Of a stretch of DNA of 52,511 bases, positions 29,929 to 39,072 are shown piece by piece (the stretch's first letter is position 1; every line of letters starts with the position of its first letter). The stretch lies in NCBI GenBank assembly GCA_017464805.1, contig JAFTYE010000010.1, forward strand, positions 139,047 through 191,557, written 5' to 3'. Under the pieces are notes generated by a model. It did not search any database. It was not told where the DNA came from and worked only from the letters and a program-made list of their open reading frames with translations. Origin of the DNA: Clostridia bacterium (GTDB lineage Bacteria > Bacillota > Clostridia > Oscillospirales > CAG-272). Position numbers and translations under genes: made by a program.

Positions 29929-31008
29929 TCAGTCCTCGGCCCCGTCAAAAAGGCTCGGTTGGCGGGAATTTGCTGCCCCGCCTGCGCTCGGGAAGGGGAT
30001 GCCGAGGTGCTCGTACGCCTGTGCCGTCGCACAGCGACCGCGCGGCGTACGGGACAGAAAACCGATTTGAAGCAAATACGGTTCGTACACGTCCTCAATG
30101 GTGATGGACTCCTCGCCGATGGTGGCGGCCAGCGTTTCCAGACCAACAGGCCCGCCGCCGTAAAATTTGATAATGGCTTCCAGCATGCGGCGGTCGGTGT
30201 TGTCCAGACCCAACTCGTCGATCTCCAACAACCGAAGCCCCTCGCGGGCGATCGCCTCGTCGATCACGCCCTGTCCGCGCACCAACGCAAAGTCGCGGAT
30301 TCGCTTTAAGAGGCGGTTGGCAATACGCGGTGTGCCGCGTGAACGGGATGCCAGCTCGCGTGCCCCCGACTCGGAGATCTCAATATCGAGGATCGAGGCA
30401 GAGCGCATCACGATTGAGGCAAGCTCGTCCCTCGTGTACAGCTCCAGCTTCAAAATGACACCGAAGCGGTCACGCAGAGGGGTGGAAAGCTGACCCGCGC
30501 GCGTCGTTGCGCCGATCAGGGTAAACTTCGGAATGGGCAAACGGATGCTCCGCGCGCTCGGCCCCTTGCCGATGATGATATCCAGCGCAAAGTCCTCCAT
30601 CGCAGGGTAGAGAATCTCCTCTACCTGCCGCGGCAGTCGGTGGATCTCGTCGATAAACAACACGTCCCCGGGAGCTAGATTGGTCAGAATGGCGGCCAGA
30701 TCTCCCTGCTTTTCGATCGCAGGGCCGGAGGTGGTGCGGATGTTCACGCCCATCTCGTTTGCGATGATGGCGGACAGGGTCGTCTTGCCCAGACCGGGCG
30801 GGCCGTACAGAAGCACATGGTCGAGCGAATCGCCGCGCAGCTTGGCGGATTCGATGTACACGCGCAAATTCTCCTTTGCCTTCTCCTGACCCGTATATTC
30901 GTCCAGTGTCCGCGGGCGCAGAGAAAGCTCCGCATCGCGGTCTGCGGGGATCTCTTCGGTCGATACGATTCGATTTTCAAAGTCAAATTCTTCCAGCTCG
31001 TTCGGCAT
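29929..31008 (-). CDS. ruvB: Holliday junction branch migration helicase RuvB
   Basis: 359 residues. Walker [10 protein letters not shown] near 68-76, Walker [10 protein letters not shown], sensor I I-G-A-T-T-R-A-G, and an arginine finger in P-L-R-D-R-F-G. The C-terminal winged helix has F-L-S-R-T-P-R-G-R. RuvB hexamers drive branch migration with RuvA. It follows ruvA by 9 bp. The C-terminal tail after the winged helix is Gly/Ala/Ser-rich and ends in Q-P-S-L-F-D. Confidence 0.97.
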   Translation of the reverse strand: MPNELEEFDFENRIVSTEEIPADRDAELSLRPRTLDEYTGQEKAKENLRVYIESAKLRGDSLDHVLLYGPPGLGKTTLSAIIANEMGVNIRTTSGPAIEKQGDLAAILTNLAPGDVLFIDEIHRLPRQVEEILYPAMEDFALDIIIGKGPSARSIRLPIPKFTLIGATTRAGQLSTPLRDRFGVILKLELYTRDELASIVMRSASILDIEISESGARELASRSRGTPRIANRLLKRIRDFALVRGQGVIDEAIAREGLRLLEIDELGLDNTDRRMLEAIIKFYGGGPVGLETLAATIGEESITIEDVYEPYLLQIGFLSRTPRGRCATAQAYEHLGIPFPSAGGAANSRQPSLFDGAED

Positions 31009-31017
31009 ATCCTATCC

Positions 31018-31644
31018 TCACTTCGCAAAATATTTGAGGGCGGTGGTAATCATTTGCTCTACCGTCATGGTGGCGGTGTCCACCTTCTGAAGGGCGGCCA
31101 TCACCTCAGTGCGGTTGTAGCCCAGCACCGTCAGTGCCTCCACGGCCTCGCTCAATTTGCCGCCAGATGTGCTCGCACCGCCAAAGCCGGGCGCGGTACC
31201 CGAATGAACGGCCGAGCCGACGGAAGAGGGAAGCCCCTTGAACTTGTCACGCAGCTCCAGTACCACGCGTGCCGCCGTCTTGGGGCCAACGCCGTTTGCG
31301 CGGGCGATCGCCTTGGTATCCTCGGCGGCCACCGCGAGAGCCAGTCTGTCGGGGGTGAAAAGGGAGAGAATGGCCAGTGCCGCCTTCGGGCCGACGCCCG
31401 ACACGGCGATCAACATGCGGAAGGTATCCAGCTCCTCTTCCGTGTAAAAGCCGAACAACTCCACCCCGTCCTCGCGTACCTGTAGGTCGGTGTACAGCTT
31501 GACCTTTCCCATCGCCGTGCTCGGATGGCCGAGGGCGGCGGCTGTCGTGCGGCTGACAGTCAGCTTGTAGCCGACCCCTCCGCAATCCAGAACCACAAAG
31601 GATTCCTCTGCGTGCACATATTCACCTGCAATGTGATAAAACAT
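31018..31644 (-). CDS. ruvA: Holliday junction DNA-binding protein RuvA
   Basis: 208 residues. Domain I is an OB-fold with V-L-D-C-G-G-V-G-Y. Domain II has two helix-hairpin-helix motifs: I-A-V-S-G-V-G-P-K-A-A and A-N-G-V-G-P-K-T-A. The C-terminal domain III contacts RuvB (A-L-T-V-L-G-Y-N-R-T-E). It binds four-way junctions and loads RuvB. It lies 15 bp after the DUF951 gene and 9 bp before ruvB. Confidence 0.96.
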   Translation of the reverse strand: MFYHIAGEYVHAEESFVVLDCGGVGYKLTVSRTTAAALGHPSTAMGKVKLYTDLQVREDGVELFGFYTEEELDTFRMLIAVSGVGPKAALAILSLFTPDRLALAVAAEDTKAIARANGVGPKTAARVVLELRDKFKGLPSSVGSAVHSGTAPGFGGASTSGGKLSEAVEALTVLGYNRTEVMAALQKVDTATMTVEQMITTALKYFAK

Positions 31645-31659
31645 ATCGCAACCTCTGAT

Positions 31660-31875
31660 TTACTTATTTTCGTCGTTCTTTGGAACGGAAAGCTTCTGCC
31701 GCACGGCCTTTTCCAGCTTCACGCGGTCAAGCACCATGTCCCGTCCGCAGCCCTCGCACAGGATTCGCACGTCGCTTCCCACACGCAAAACCGTAAAGAT
31801 GCGGGAGCCACAGGGGTGAGGTTTTTTCAGCTCCAACCTTTCGCCCGTAAACAGGCGAAGGATCTCATTCGCCAT
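31660..31875 (-). CDS. DUF951 small nucleic-acid-binding-like protein
   Basis: 71 residues from ATG 31875, with GGAGG 8 bases upstream inside the end of yfhO. DUF951 signature: L-K-K-P-H-P-C-G-S, then R-V-G-S-D-V-R-I-L-C-E-G-C-G-R, with three Cys that may bind a metal, and V-M-L-D-R/L-D-R-V-K-L-E-K. The function is unknown; the family is widespread in Firmicutes. It overlaps yfhO by 11 bp and leads ruvA. Confidence 0.88.
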   Translation of the reverse strand: MANEILRLFTGERLELKKPHPCGSRIFTVLRVGSDVRILCEGCGRDMVLDRVKLEKAVRQKLSVPKNDENK

Positions 31876-34819
31876 ACTTGTTGCCTCCATCATTTTCGTT
31901 CGGCTCGGCAGGTCCGCCTGCCTTGTCTTTTTTTTGCTTTTTCGGCGGAAGCGGCATATACTCGTCCGCAAGCTCATTCGGCTCCTCAGGCAGCCTGTCC
32001 TCAAAGGAGAAGAATACCGAAAGCACCGCGCGAGTCTTGTCATCACGCACACATATCACGCCGCGGCGAAGAAGAATGTCCACACCGAGCAGAATAAGGA
32101 ACAGTCCAAGCGAGATTAGGGAGATTGACTTGCCAAGCACGTAACAGCGCGGATGGTAGAGCATCTCGATCTCATGCTCGCCCGGCTCCGCATCAAAGGC
32201 AAGAAGCGCGTCCAGCGTTTCGTAGGTGTCTGCCTTCACGCCGTCGACCGTCACGATCCAGCCCGCGTCGTAGGGAATGGTGGTAAATACCGTGGAACGT
32301 TTCTCGGTCGTGACGATCGTTCCTTTGAAATAGGTGTCGCTCCACTCCGAGAGGGTAATGCCGTTTTCGGCAAGCGAGGTGAGAGCCTCGGTCGCCACGC
32401 TTTCCTGTTCCTGGTAGAAGAAGGAGCAACCTTCAATGTAGTAGAAGAATGCACATTTTTCCATACGAAGCTCGACCGTCACCACGTCCCCCGCTGTGTA
32501 GTTTCCAAGATCCTGCAAATGATCCTCATCGTCACGGAACAAATATCCCCGTCGCTGGCCGCCCACATAGATGGCCAACTCGGTCTTGTAATCGGTCGGA
32601 ATGTAGAAATAGAGAGCCCCGGTCTTTTCAATTGTTACCGTGAAGGTCATGCCCGAATCGGGCGCGCATTGCTCCTCGTCGGGAATAAGGTTGCTCTCAA
32701 TGGCCGTCTTGTTCTCCAAATAATAGTCCGAAAGAAGCTCCCGATACTCTGTTCCGTCTACGTCATCCACGATGATCTCCTCGGTCAGCACGGCATTGTC
32801 ATAGGTGACCTCGGTCGGCGTGATAGGCGTGAAAATCCCGACCGTTTCGCCGCCCAGCATCGCGCGGATCATGGCATTCTGCCGCGCGAGCGGCTCGCGG
32901 ATACCCGCAAGGGACAGATCGTTTATGTGACCGCTGACCGCATAGGCGATCGGAAGCGCATAGGGGTTTTCATAAACGAAATCGGGCGCGCCGTCTACCA
33001 ATTGGTAATCGTGGCTCGGCTCGGCCGCATGGGGAGAGAAGACGTACTTGATGCCGAGCAGAGAGTCCAGCGTCGTGGTGCTACCCTTGTATTCCGACCA
33101 GTGCGCGCCGGCCTGGATACCCAGACGTCGCAGAAAGGTAAGCGTCTTTTCATTGAGGGTAGAGGTCGAACCCGAAACACCGCGGTAGCCGAGCTCAAAT
33201 GGGTCGTTCGTCACACGGCGGTACGCCGCCTCCACTCGGTAAAAGTCATCGTCATATCCGTCTATAAAATCCACCAACGGCTGGTATTTCTCGTGATGCT
33301 CCACGTACAGATCCCGATCGTTTTCCCCCACGTTTTCGTGAATCCCCGCCAGCTGTAAGCTACCGTTGTAGAACACCTCGGCGATCACCACACAGGCAAG
33401 CAGTATCGCCAAAAGCGGGTGCATTTTACCGCCCATGCGGAGCATGCCGATCAGAATAGCCGCAATCACGACCACAAACAGTGCACCTACGGCCAAAACG
33501 GTCGGGGAAATAAACTCATATCCCGCCGTCGCGACCAGAGCAAATCCGACAAGGAGAACCGCCGCCACGGTGCAAACCGTCCGCACAGTCATGTCCCCGA
33601 TGCGACAGAACGCTCGCGACGCAAGCACTAGAATGATAAAGCATAGGAAAAAGGCGTAGCGGTAGTTGAGCCAGTTCGGTGCTTGTCCGCCATGCCAAAG
33701 CATATCCAGCGATGAAACCGACATGGAAATGTAAAAGACAAGAAGCAAAAGGCCACCCGCTATCCGCTCCCCCCGTGCAAAACGGCGGTTAAGGAAGTAG
33801 AGGGGAACCAGGATCAGCGTCAGCGTGCCGCAGTACACAAAGGGAAGCCCCTCCGGCTCGACCGAATCGTACACACCCGGCAGTAGCTTGGCAAAAAAGT
33901 CAAGCGGGGAAAATTGCAGGCTCGGCACGTAGCTTGGATCGGTGAAGTCGTTTTTGCCAAAGGAGAGGGAATAGCTCACGGTCAGCAGAATGATCGCGGC
34001 AATGCCGATCGAAAGCAGGGAATACAAGCCCATGCGCAAGAGAGAGCGCAGGTAATGCCCACGTTCGCGCAGAGGGTTGTTGCGGTGATCTCTCGTGTAG
34101 CCGTAGAAGTAGTACAGGAAATAGAGCAGCGTGTAAAGACAGCTCATGTAGCCGATGTAAAAATTCGACAAAAGGGAGAGGGAAAGGGCAAATACGTAAA
34201 GCCCGAAGCGGCGGTATTTCACAAGCCTCTCGATACCAAGGGTCAGGATCGGCAACAGAATCAGGTTGTCCGTCCACATGGTGTTGTGCTGCATCACAAT
34301 GGCAAAGGATGTCAGCGCGTACAGGGTGGAGAACAGAATCACCTCGAGCCGTCCCGCATACTTTTTGCTGTCTAAATAGATGCCAAAGGTCAGACCGCAC
34401 AGCCCTACCTTCAGTACGTACATGCAGAAAAGTGCCTCGGTCATCATGCTCTCGGGAAACAGCGCGACAATGTAGGATAGCGGGCTGGCCAGATAGTAGG
34501 CGTAAATGCCCATCATCTCGCCGCCAAGCGAGCGGGAAAAGGAGTACAGCATGGAGCCGTCCCCGTAGACAAAAGCGCGCAGGGCCTCGAAAAATCCCAC
34601 GTACTGTACGTTGGCATCCAGCACCAGCACAGATCGTTCCCCAAATGGGTAAACGCCGTCCAGCACGTATAAGATCAGCATGATCGACAGGGGGATGAGA
34701 AAGCTCCAAAGCAGATAGGAGCGATCCTTTTTGCCCTCCCGCAACGGGTCCGCGCGGAAAAAGGAAACAAAGCGATCGCACACCGACCGCTTGGTCGGGC
34801 TGTTGGGGGAAGGGGTCAT
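31865..34819 (-). CDS. YfhO-family membrane glycosyltransferase-like protein
   Basis: 984 residues with about a dozen membrane helices in the first 520 residues and a large outside domain (about 540-900), then a last helix near 910. G-V-Y-P-F-G-E-R-S-V-L-V-L-D-A-N-V-Q-Y and S-R-S-L-G-G are typical of YfhO, as is the L-L-S-N-F-Y-I-G-Y helix. Relatives add sugars to lipoteichoic acid using polyprenyl-phosphate sugar. The C-terminus is charged. The first gene of the operon yfhO-DUF951-ruvA-ruvB; GAGGAG precedes ATG. Confidence 0.88.
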   Translation of the reverse strand: MTPSPNSPTKRSVCDRFVSFFRADPLREGKKDRSYLLWSFLIPLSIMLILYVLDGVYPFGERSVLVLDANVQYVGFFEALRAFVYGDGSMLYSFSRSLGGEMMGIYAYYLASPLSYIVALFPESMMTEALFCMYVLKVGLCGLTFGIYLDSKKYAGRLEVILFSTLYALTSFAIVMQHNTMWTDNLILLPILTLGIERLVKYRRFGLYVFALSLSLLSNFYIGYMSCLYTLLYFLYYFYGYTRDHRNNPLRERGHYLRSLLRMGLYSLLSIGIAAIILLTVSYSLSFGKNDFTDPSYVPSLQFSPLDFFAKLLPGVYDSVEPEGLPFVYCGTLTLILVPLYFLNRRFARGERIAGGLLLLVFYISMSVSSLDMLWHGGQAPNWLNYRYAFFLCFIILVLASRAFCRIGDMTVRTVCTVAAVLLVGFALVATAGYEFISPTVLAVGALFVVVIAAILIGMLRMGGKMHPLLAILLACVVIAEVFYNGSLQLAGIHENVGENDRDLYVEHHEKYQPLVDFIDGYDDDFYRVEAAYRRVTNDPFELGYRGVSGSTSTLNEKTLTFLRRLGIQAGAHWSEYKGSTTTLDSLLGIKYVFSPHAAEPSHDYQLVDGAPDFVYENPYALPIAYAVSGHINDLSLAGIREPLARQNAMIRAMLGGETVGIFTPITPTEVTYDNAVLTEEIIVDDVDGTEYRELLSDYYLENKTAIESNLIPDEEQCAPDSGMTFTVTIEKTGALYFYIPTDYKTELAIYVGGQRRGYLFRDDEDHLQDLGNYTAGDVVTVELRMEKCAFFYYIEGCSFFYQEQESVATEALTSLAENGITLSEWSDTYFKGTIVTTEKRSTVFTTIPYDAGWIVTVDGVKADTYETLDALLAFDAEPGEHEIEMLYHPRCYVLGKSISLISLGLFLILLGVDILLRRGVICVRDDKTRAVLSVFFSFEDRLPEEPNELADEYMPLPPKKQKKDKAGGPAEPNENDGGNKYGE

Positions 34820-34857
34820 AGGTGCTCCTCGTTTTCAAAAAATACTTACACAAATAT

Positions 34858-34886
34858 AGTTTACCATAAAATGCGGAAAAAGTAAA
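34858..34886 (-). promoter_or_regulatory. Possible promoter of the yfhO operon
   Basis: On the minus strand: TTTACT, 17 bp, TAAACT, with TGG before the -10. Both hexamers match four of six positions. Confidence 0.5.
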
Positions 34887-34924
34887 GAAAAAGCGAAAAA
34901 ATCCTTGCGGGAAATTCCGCGCGC

Positions 34925-34954
34925 TTGACAAACGAGATGATTTCGTGCTATAAT
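34925..34954 (+). promoter_or_regulatory. Promoter of manA
   Basis: Perfect TTGACA (34925-34930), 18 bp, perfect TATAAT (34949-34954), with TGC before the -10. Confidence 0.88.
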
Positions 34955-34980
34955 ACCCGAAAAAAAGACGGGAGATAACC

Positions 34981-35940
34981 ATGCGTTACCCGATGAAATT
35001 AACCTTCTCGCCGAAATACCGCATCTGGGGCGGCGACCGCCTCGCGCGCGAGTACGGCAAACGATCCGAGATAGACCGACTGGGAGAGACCTGGGAGCTT
35101 TCCGTGCGGCAAGATACCATGAGTCTTGTCGAAAACGGAATATTCGCGGGAAAGACCTTGGCAGACGTCATTTCTACTGTCGGCCATGATGCCGTCAGCC
35201 CCTCCTATGACGGCACACATTTTCCCCTTCTGATCAAGCTCATCGACGCGCGTGATGACCTCTCCGTGCAGGTGCATCCCGACGATGCCTATGCCGCTGC
35301 ACGGGAAAACGATCTCGGTAAGACCGAGATGTGGGTCGTCCTTGCCGCAGGGGAAGGGGCCAAGCTGGTATTCGGTCTCGCCGACGGCGTTGATCGCACC
35401 GCCTTCGAACAGGCGGTGGAAAACGGAAGGATTGAGGACACGCTTGCCTTCCGTCCCGTCCACGCAGGGGATGTCTTTTTTATCCCCTCGGGCATGATCC
35501 ACGCCATCGGTGCAGGCATTGTTTTGGCGGAAATTCAGCAGAATTCCGATCTCACCTACCGAGTCTACGACTATGACCGCCGCCAAAGTGACGGTAGCCT
35601 GCGTGAGCTTCACATCCGTCAGGCCCTTGACGTTGTGCGCCCCTTTACGGATGATGAGGTCGAGGCCATTCGATTCGAGGCACGCATCGATCAGGACGGT
35701 GAAAATACCCTCGCGCATTGTCGCTATTTTCGCACGGAGCGTCTGCATGTCACCAATCGCGTCGTGCTTTCGGCGGACGCGAAAAGTTTCCATGCACTCC
35801 TCTGCACCGAGGGGGTGGGAAGCATCCTTTTCGGCGGCGAGGAATACCCCTTAAAAAAGGGCGATTGTTACTTCATCCCCGCAAAAACGGGGGAATATAC
35901 CTTGGCAGGTACACTTGATGTCCTGATCGCCTCGATCTGA
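34981..35940 (+). CDS. manA: Mannose-6-phosphate isomerase, class I type
   Basis: 319 residues, the short Firmicute form. It interconverts mannose-6-P and fructose-6-P. Cupin metal ligands are visible: V-Q-V-H-P-D-D near 96-102, a following E in T-E-M-W, and the F-I-P-S-G-M-I-H-A-I-G block with a His. A-E-I-Q-Q-N-S-D-L-T-Y-R-V-Y-D-Y is the typical substrate-side segment. GGGAG precedes ATG. A GNAT gene follows by 13 bp. Confidence 0.95.
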   Translation: MRYPMKLTFSPKYRIWGGDRLAREYGKRSEIDRLGETWELSVRQDTMSLVENGIFAGKTLADVISTVGHDAVSPSYDGTHFPLLIKLIDARDDLSVQVHPDDAYAAARENDLGKTEMWVVLAAGEGAKLVFGLADGVDRTAFEQAVENGRIEDTLAFRPVHAGDVFFIPSGMIHAIGAGIVLAEIQQNSDLTYRVYDYDRRQSDGSLRELHIRQALDVVRPFTDDEVEAIRFEARIDQDGENTLAHCRYFRTERLHVTNRVVLSADAKSFHALLCTEGVGSILFGGEEYPLKKGDCYFIPAKTGEYTLAGTLDVLIASI

Positions 35941-35953
35941 CGGAGGAAGGAAT

Positions 35954-36484
35954 ATGAATAAATACTTGACTTGCACCACCACCATCCGAAGGACCACCGA
36001 GGCCGACATTCCCGCTGTCCTTGCGATTTGGGAGGATGGTCGCCGCGCCCTTGCCGAGGCAGGAGTCGATCAATGGGCGGACGGTTATCCGAACGAAGAA
36101 ATTTTGCGTGAGGACATCGCCGCAGGTCAGAGCTATCTGGTGCTCGTTTCGCGAACGCCTGCCGCCGTCGCCACCATTCGCCCCGAGGCAGATATCGACT
36201 ACGAGGAAATCGCGGAGGGCACCTGGCTCTCGCAAAAGAAATACTGCGCCGTTCACCGTATCGCTACCTGTGCGTCTATGAAGCGCATGGGGCTTGCGTC
36301 CTTTATCATGGAGAACGCCGCCCGCATCGCGCGAGAAAACGGATGTGTTTCTCTGCGCATCGACACGCATGACGATAACCGCACCATGCAGGCCTTTCTC
36401 GAACGCAACGGCTTCGTTCGTTGCGGCCGCATTCGCCTGCACCGTTCTGGTAAGATGCGCGTCGCCTTTGAAAAGCTCTTGTAA
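35954..36484 (+). CDS. GNAT-family N-acetyltransferase
   Basis: 176 residues. I-R-R-T-T-E-A-D-I-P opens the fold. The acetyl-CoA site is weakly kept as C-A-S-M-K-R-M-G-L-A-S-F-I-M-E, where the usual Q/R-x-x-G-x-G/A pattern has Met in place of Gly. L-R-I-D-T-H-D-D-N and F-L-E-R-N-G-F follow. The substrate cannot be told. GGAGGAAGG precedes ATG; the gene shares the manA transcript. Confidence 0.85.
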   Translation: MNKYLTCTTTIRRTTEADIPAVLAIWEDGRRALAEAGVDQWADGYPNEEILREDIAAGQSYLVLVSRTPAAVATIRPEADIDYEEIAEGTWLSQKKYCAVHRIATCASMKRMGLASFIMENAARIARENGCVSLRIDTHDDNRTMQAFLERNGFVRCGRIRLHRSGKMRVAFEKLL

Positions 36485-36517
36485 GGTTTTGCCTTGAAAT
36501 AAAAGCCCAAAATAAAC

Positions 36518-36560
36518 AAAAAGAACCCTGCAACGCTTGCGCGCAGCGGGGTTCTTTTTG
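36518..36560. terminator. Bidirectional terminator between the GNAT and zinc-ribbon genes
   Basis: AAAAAGAACCC pairs with GGGTTCTTTTT, with GC-rich inner pairs and T-runs on both sides; the flanking genes converge. Confidence 0.85.
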
Positions 36561-36566
36561 CGTTTT

Positions 36567-37400
36567 TTATACCTCTTCGTTGCTTGAAAGCAAGGAGCCG
36601 TGAATGAGGGTAGCCGCCACGATATACGCAGCCGCCTGGCAACCGCTGCCAAAGGCAGACCAAATCTCCAGGCTTGTGAGGGAAGAGAGCGCGCCGAGCG
36701 CGCTCATGATGCCGAAGGCCCACAGCCAGCCCTTGGCGCCGCGGGCGTGTCGGATCAGGGAAAGATCCCCTGCCGCTATGCTCTCGTAAGAACTCTTGGC
36801 AAGCGCGTGAATTTTGCCGTAACCGAGTAGGTTGAGCAAAAATACGGCTGTCGCGGCCAGTAAGCATATGACTGCGATCACGATTCCCGGGGCGGTAAAG
36901 AGAAGCGAGAGGAAGAGTGCTGCGCTTGGATTTTCCGCAATCAGCTCGTTCTGAAAGGCCTGTAAGCTGCCGGGCAGAGTCGATGCCATGCCGCCGATCG
37001 TAACACCGGCGAGCGCAAACGCTCCCGCGACAACGTAACTGACCACATAGCCTGCATACACCGTTCCGCTGACGTTTCGCATTTGTTTTACGTTTAAGAT
37101 GCTTTTGCGGGCGCCCGCATAGACCAGCCACATGAAGATCATGGTCAGAAGAACCAAAACGTCCATGCTCCCCGCAAAAAGCGTGCAGGCAAGTGAAACC
37201 GAAAGCAGCACGCAAATGGCAAGAAATCTGCCGCTTTTCAGGGCGGGCAGGATCCTCTCCGCCGCTTCATTTCTTTTCGGGGGCTCCTCTTGTGCTGGAT
37301 TTGGTGTCGGCTCGGGTTCCTGCTCTTGTGCAGGCGCACCGCAATTCGAGCAGAAGGCAAATGTATTGTCGATTTCGTTTCCGCAATATTTACATTTCAC
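36567..37400 (-). CDS. Zinc-ribbon membrane protein of unknown function
   Basis: 277 residues. The N-terminus is a zinc ribbon (C3-x2-C6-x10-C17-x2-C20), followed by a Pro/Glu-rich linker (about 24-45) and then five to six hydrophobic helices. This zinc-ribbon plus linker plus membrane layout is common in Firmicutes and has no assigned role. The C-terminal region G-Y-G-K-I-H-A-L-A-K-S-S-Y-E leads into the last helices. It follows galM by 24 bp and ends at a shared terminator. Confidence 0.75.
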   Translation of the reverse strand: MKCKYCGNEIDNTFAFCSNCGAPAQEQEPEPTPNPAQEEPPKRNEAAERILPALKSGRFLAICVLLSVSLACTLFAGSMDVLVLLTMIFMWLVYAGARKSILNVKQMRNVSGTVYAGYVVSYVVAGAFALAGVTIGGMASTLPGSLQAFQNELIAENPSAALFLSLLFTAPGIVIAVICLLAATAVFLLNLLGYGKIHALAKSSYESIAAGDLSLIRHARGAKGWLWAFGIMSALGALSSLTSLEIWSAFGSGCQAAAYIVAATLIHGSLLSSNEEV

Positions 37401-37424
37401 AGCTTTCTCTCCTCACTTTATGGA

Positions 37425-38423
37425 TTAACGGTGGCGGAAGGTGTAAACAGTCAGGTGATCGTATGCTTCACCTGTACGCAGAATATGCTCGCCACGGTTG
37501 ACGCAATCCGGTTCAAACTGGGTTTCTAAACACAAAGCGTGCTGCTTTGCCTGGGCCACCCCGTACTTGAAATTCGGACCGCTTCCAAGGAAGTTGCCTG
37601 TGTAGACCTGAATGCAGGGCATATCCGTGTAGCAATCCATCTGATAGGATTCCGACCGTACCGATGCCGCGGCATATACCATTCTACCGTTCGTCTCGCA
37701 GGGCGCATTTTTCGTCAGGAAAAAGTTGGTGTCGTACCCATCCACCTCCGCGCTGATACGCGAGCCGATCGGGCGAAATTCGGCAAAGTCGTAAGCCGTG
37801 CCGGCCACGTCCATGTGCTTGCCCGTCGGAAGCAGATCGGCGTCCACAAGTGTGATGCGGTCGGCGTATAGCTTCATCTCGTGCGAAAGGATCGAGCCTG
37901 AACCGATACCGTCGATGTTGAAGTAGGAGTGATTGGTGAAGCTGGCGGGTGTATCGGCGTCTGCTGTAGCATAATAGCGCATTTTCAGCGAATTGCCGTC
38001 AAGCGAATAGGTTACCGCAATCTCCATGTCCCCTGGATATCCCTCCTCGGTGGCAGGGCTTTTTCGGAAAAAGGTAATGAAATTCTCTCCGGCCTCCTTC
38101 ACCTCCCACAGGGAAATGCCGAAGCTGCCGTGTAGGTGATTTCCTTTTTCGTTGGGGTTAAGTCGATAGGTCTTGCCGTTCAGATCGAAGCGCGCGCCGC
38201 GGATGCGGTTGGCCACACGACCCACGAAGGCTCCCTGCCAGCTGTCGTCGGCAAGATACGCATCAAGGGAGTCGTAACCGCAGATCATGTCCCGCCCGTC
38301 AAAAATCAGGGATTGGATGCGGCAGCCGTAGTCCAGAACGCGGAGAGTCAATGCCTCGTTTCGGAGCGTGTAAATATGTACCTGTTTGCCATTCGGAAGA
38401 GTTCCGAAAACTGTTTCTTTCAT
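37425..38423 (-). CDS. galM: Aldose 1-epimerase (mutarotase)
   Basis: 332 residues from ATG 38423, with AAAGGTGG upstream; an in-frame codon at 38471 lies before the promoter -10 and is rejected. Signatures: V-G-R-V-A-N-R-I-R-G-A-R-F, N-H-L-H-G-S-F-G (His), F-T-N-H-S-Y-F-N-I (catalytic His) and C-L-E-T-Q-F-E-P-D (catalytic Glu). It interconverts alpha and beta forms of aldoses. First of a two-gene unit with the zinc-ribbon membrane protein. Confidence 0.95.
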   Translation of the reverse strand: MKETVFGTLPNGKQVHIYTLRNEALTLRVLDYGCRIQSLIFDGRDMICGYDSLDAYLADDSWQGAFVGRVANRIRGARFDLNGKTYRLNPNEKGNHLHGSFGISLWEVKEAGENFITFFRKSPATEEGYPGDMEIAVTYSLDGNSLKMRYYATADADTPASFTNHSYFNIDGIGSGSILSHEMKLYADRITLVDADLLPTGKHMDVAGTAYDFAEFRPIGSRISAEVDGYDTNFFLTKNAPCETNGRMVYAAASVRSESYQMDCYTDMPCIQVYTGNFLGSGPNFKYGVAQAKQHALCLETQFEPDCVNRGEHILRTGEAYDHLTVYTFRHR

Positions 38424-38451
38424 AGAAAAACCACCTTTCCTCGATAAAAAC

Positions 38452-38480
38452 AGTATACCAGTACCCGACAAAAAAGTAAA
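38452..38480 (-). promoter_or_regulatory. Promoter of galM
   Basis: On the minus strand: TTTACT, 17 bp, TATACT, with TGG before the -10. Confidence 0.68.
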
Positions 38481-38509
38481 CCCCTTTTTTAAAAAAAGTC
38501 ACGGGAAAG

Positions 38510-38538
38510 TTGACTTTGACAAAAAGGGGTTGTATAAT
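38510..38538 (+). promoter_or_regulatory. Promoter of the P-loop kinase gene
   Basis: TTGACT (38510-38515), 17 bp, perfect TATAAT (38533-38538). The start codon is only 18 bases after the -10, so the leader is about 12 bases with GGAGG near its 5' end. Confidence 0.8.
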
Positions 38539-38556
38539 ATCCGTGGAGGTATTGCC

Positions 38557-39072
38557 ATGAAAAAGCTTGTTTTCGTCATCAACGGTCGCGGCGGTGTAGG
38601 GAAGGACGCACTCTGTGACTTTGCCGCAAGGCATTTCCGCGTCACCAATCTCTCCACCATCATGCCGATCAAGGACCTGGCCGTACAGTGCGGCTGGCAG
38701 GGCGAAAAGACTGACCGCGCCCGCCGATTCCTCTCGGATTTGAAGGCGGTGCTTGCCGCTTATAACGACTACCCCACCCTCTGGGCAAAGGAACGTTATC
38801 TTGAATTTCTCGCGGACGAGAATGAGATACTGTTCATGCACATCCGCGAGGCGGAGGAGATCGAAAAATTCGTGCGCGCCACCGACGGCCGCGCCGAAAC
38901 CATCCTCATCCGCCGCGCCGCCGTACACCGCGAAGCGTACGGCAACCGTTCGGACGATGAGGTAGAAGACTACACCTACGACTATGTTTACGACAACGAC
39001 CTGCCTCTTGAGGAGGCAGGGGAGGGGTTCGTTGCCTTTTTGAAAGGTATTTGGAATTCGCTTACAGAATGA
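38557..39072 (+). CDS. P-loop nucleotide kinase-like protein
   Basis: 171 residues from ATG 38557, which has GGAGG 8 bases upstream; the open frame runs further upstream but across the promoter. The P-loop is G10-R-G-G-V-G-K16-D, the G-x4-G-K-D form seen in nucleotide monophosphate kinases. F-M-H-I-R-E-A-E-E-I-E near the middle resembles the lid or nucleoside-monophosphate site of dNMP-kinase-like proteins. I recognise the fold class, not the substrate. Its last 11 bp overlap the end of spoIVA, which is convergent. Confidence 0.78.
   Translation: MKKLVFVINGRGGVGKDALCDFAARHFRVTNLSTIMPIKDLAVQCGWQGEKTDRARRFLSDLKAVLAAYNDYPTLWAKERYLEFLADENEILFMHIREAEEIEKFVRATDGRAETILIRRAAVHREAYGNRSDDEVEDYTYDYVYDNDLPLEEAGEGFVAFLKGIWNSLTE

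Noticed and set aside
36253-37215. 320-codon minus-strand frame across the GNAT and zinc-ribbon genes
   Set aside because: It crosses a strong bidirectional terminator and is out of frame with the recognisable zinc-ribbon protein.
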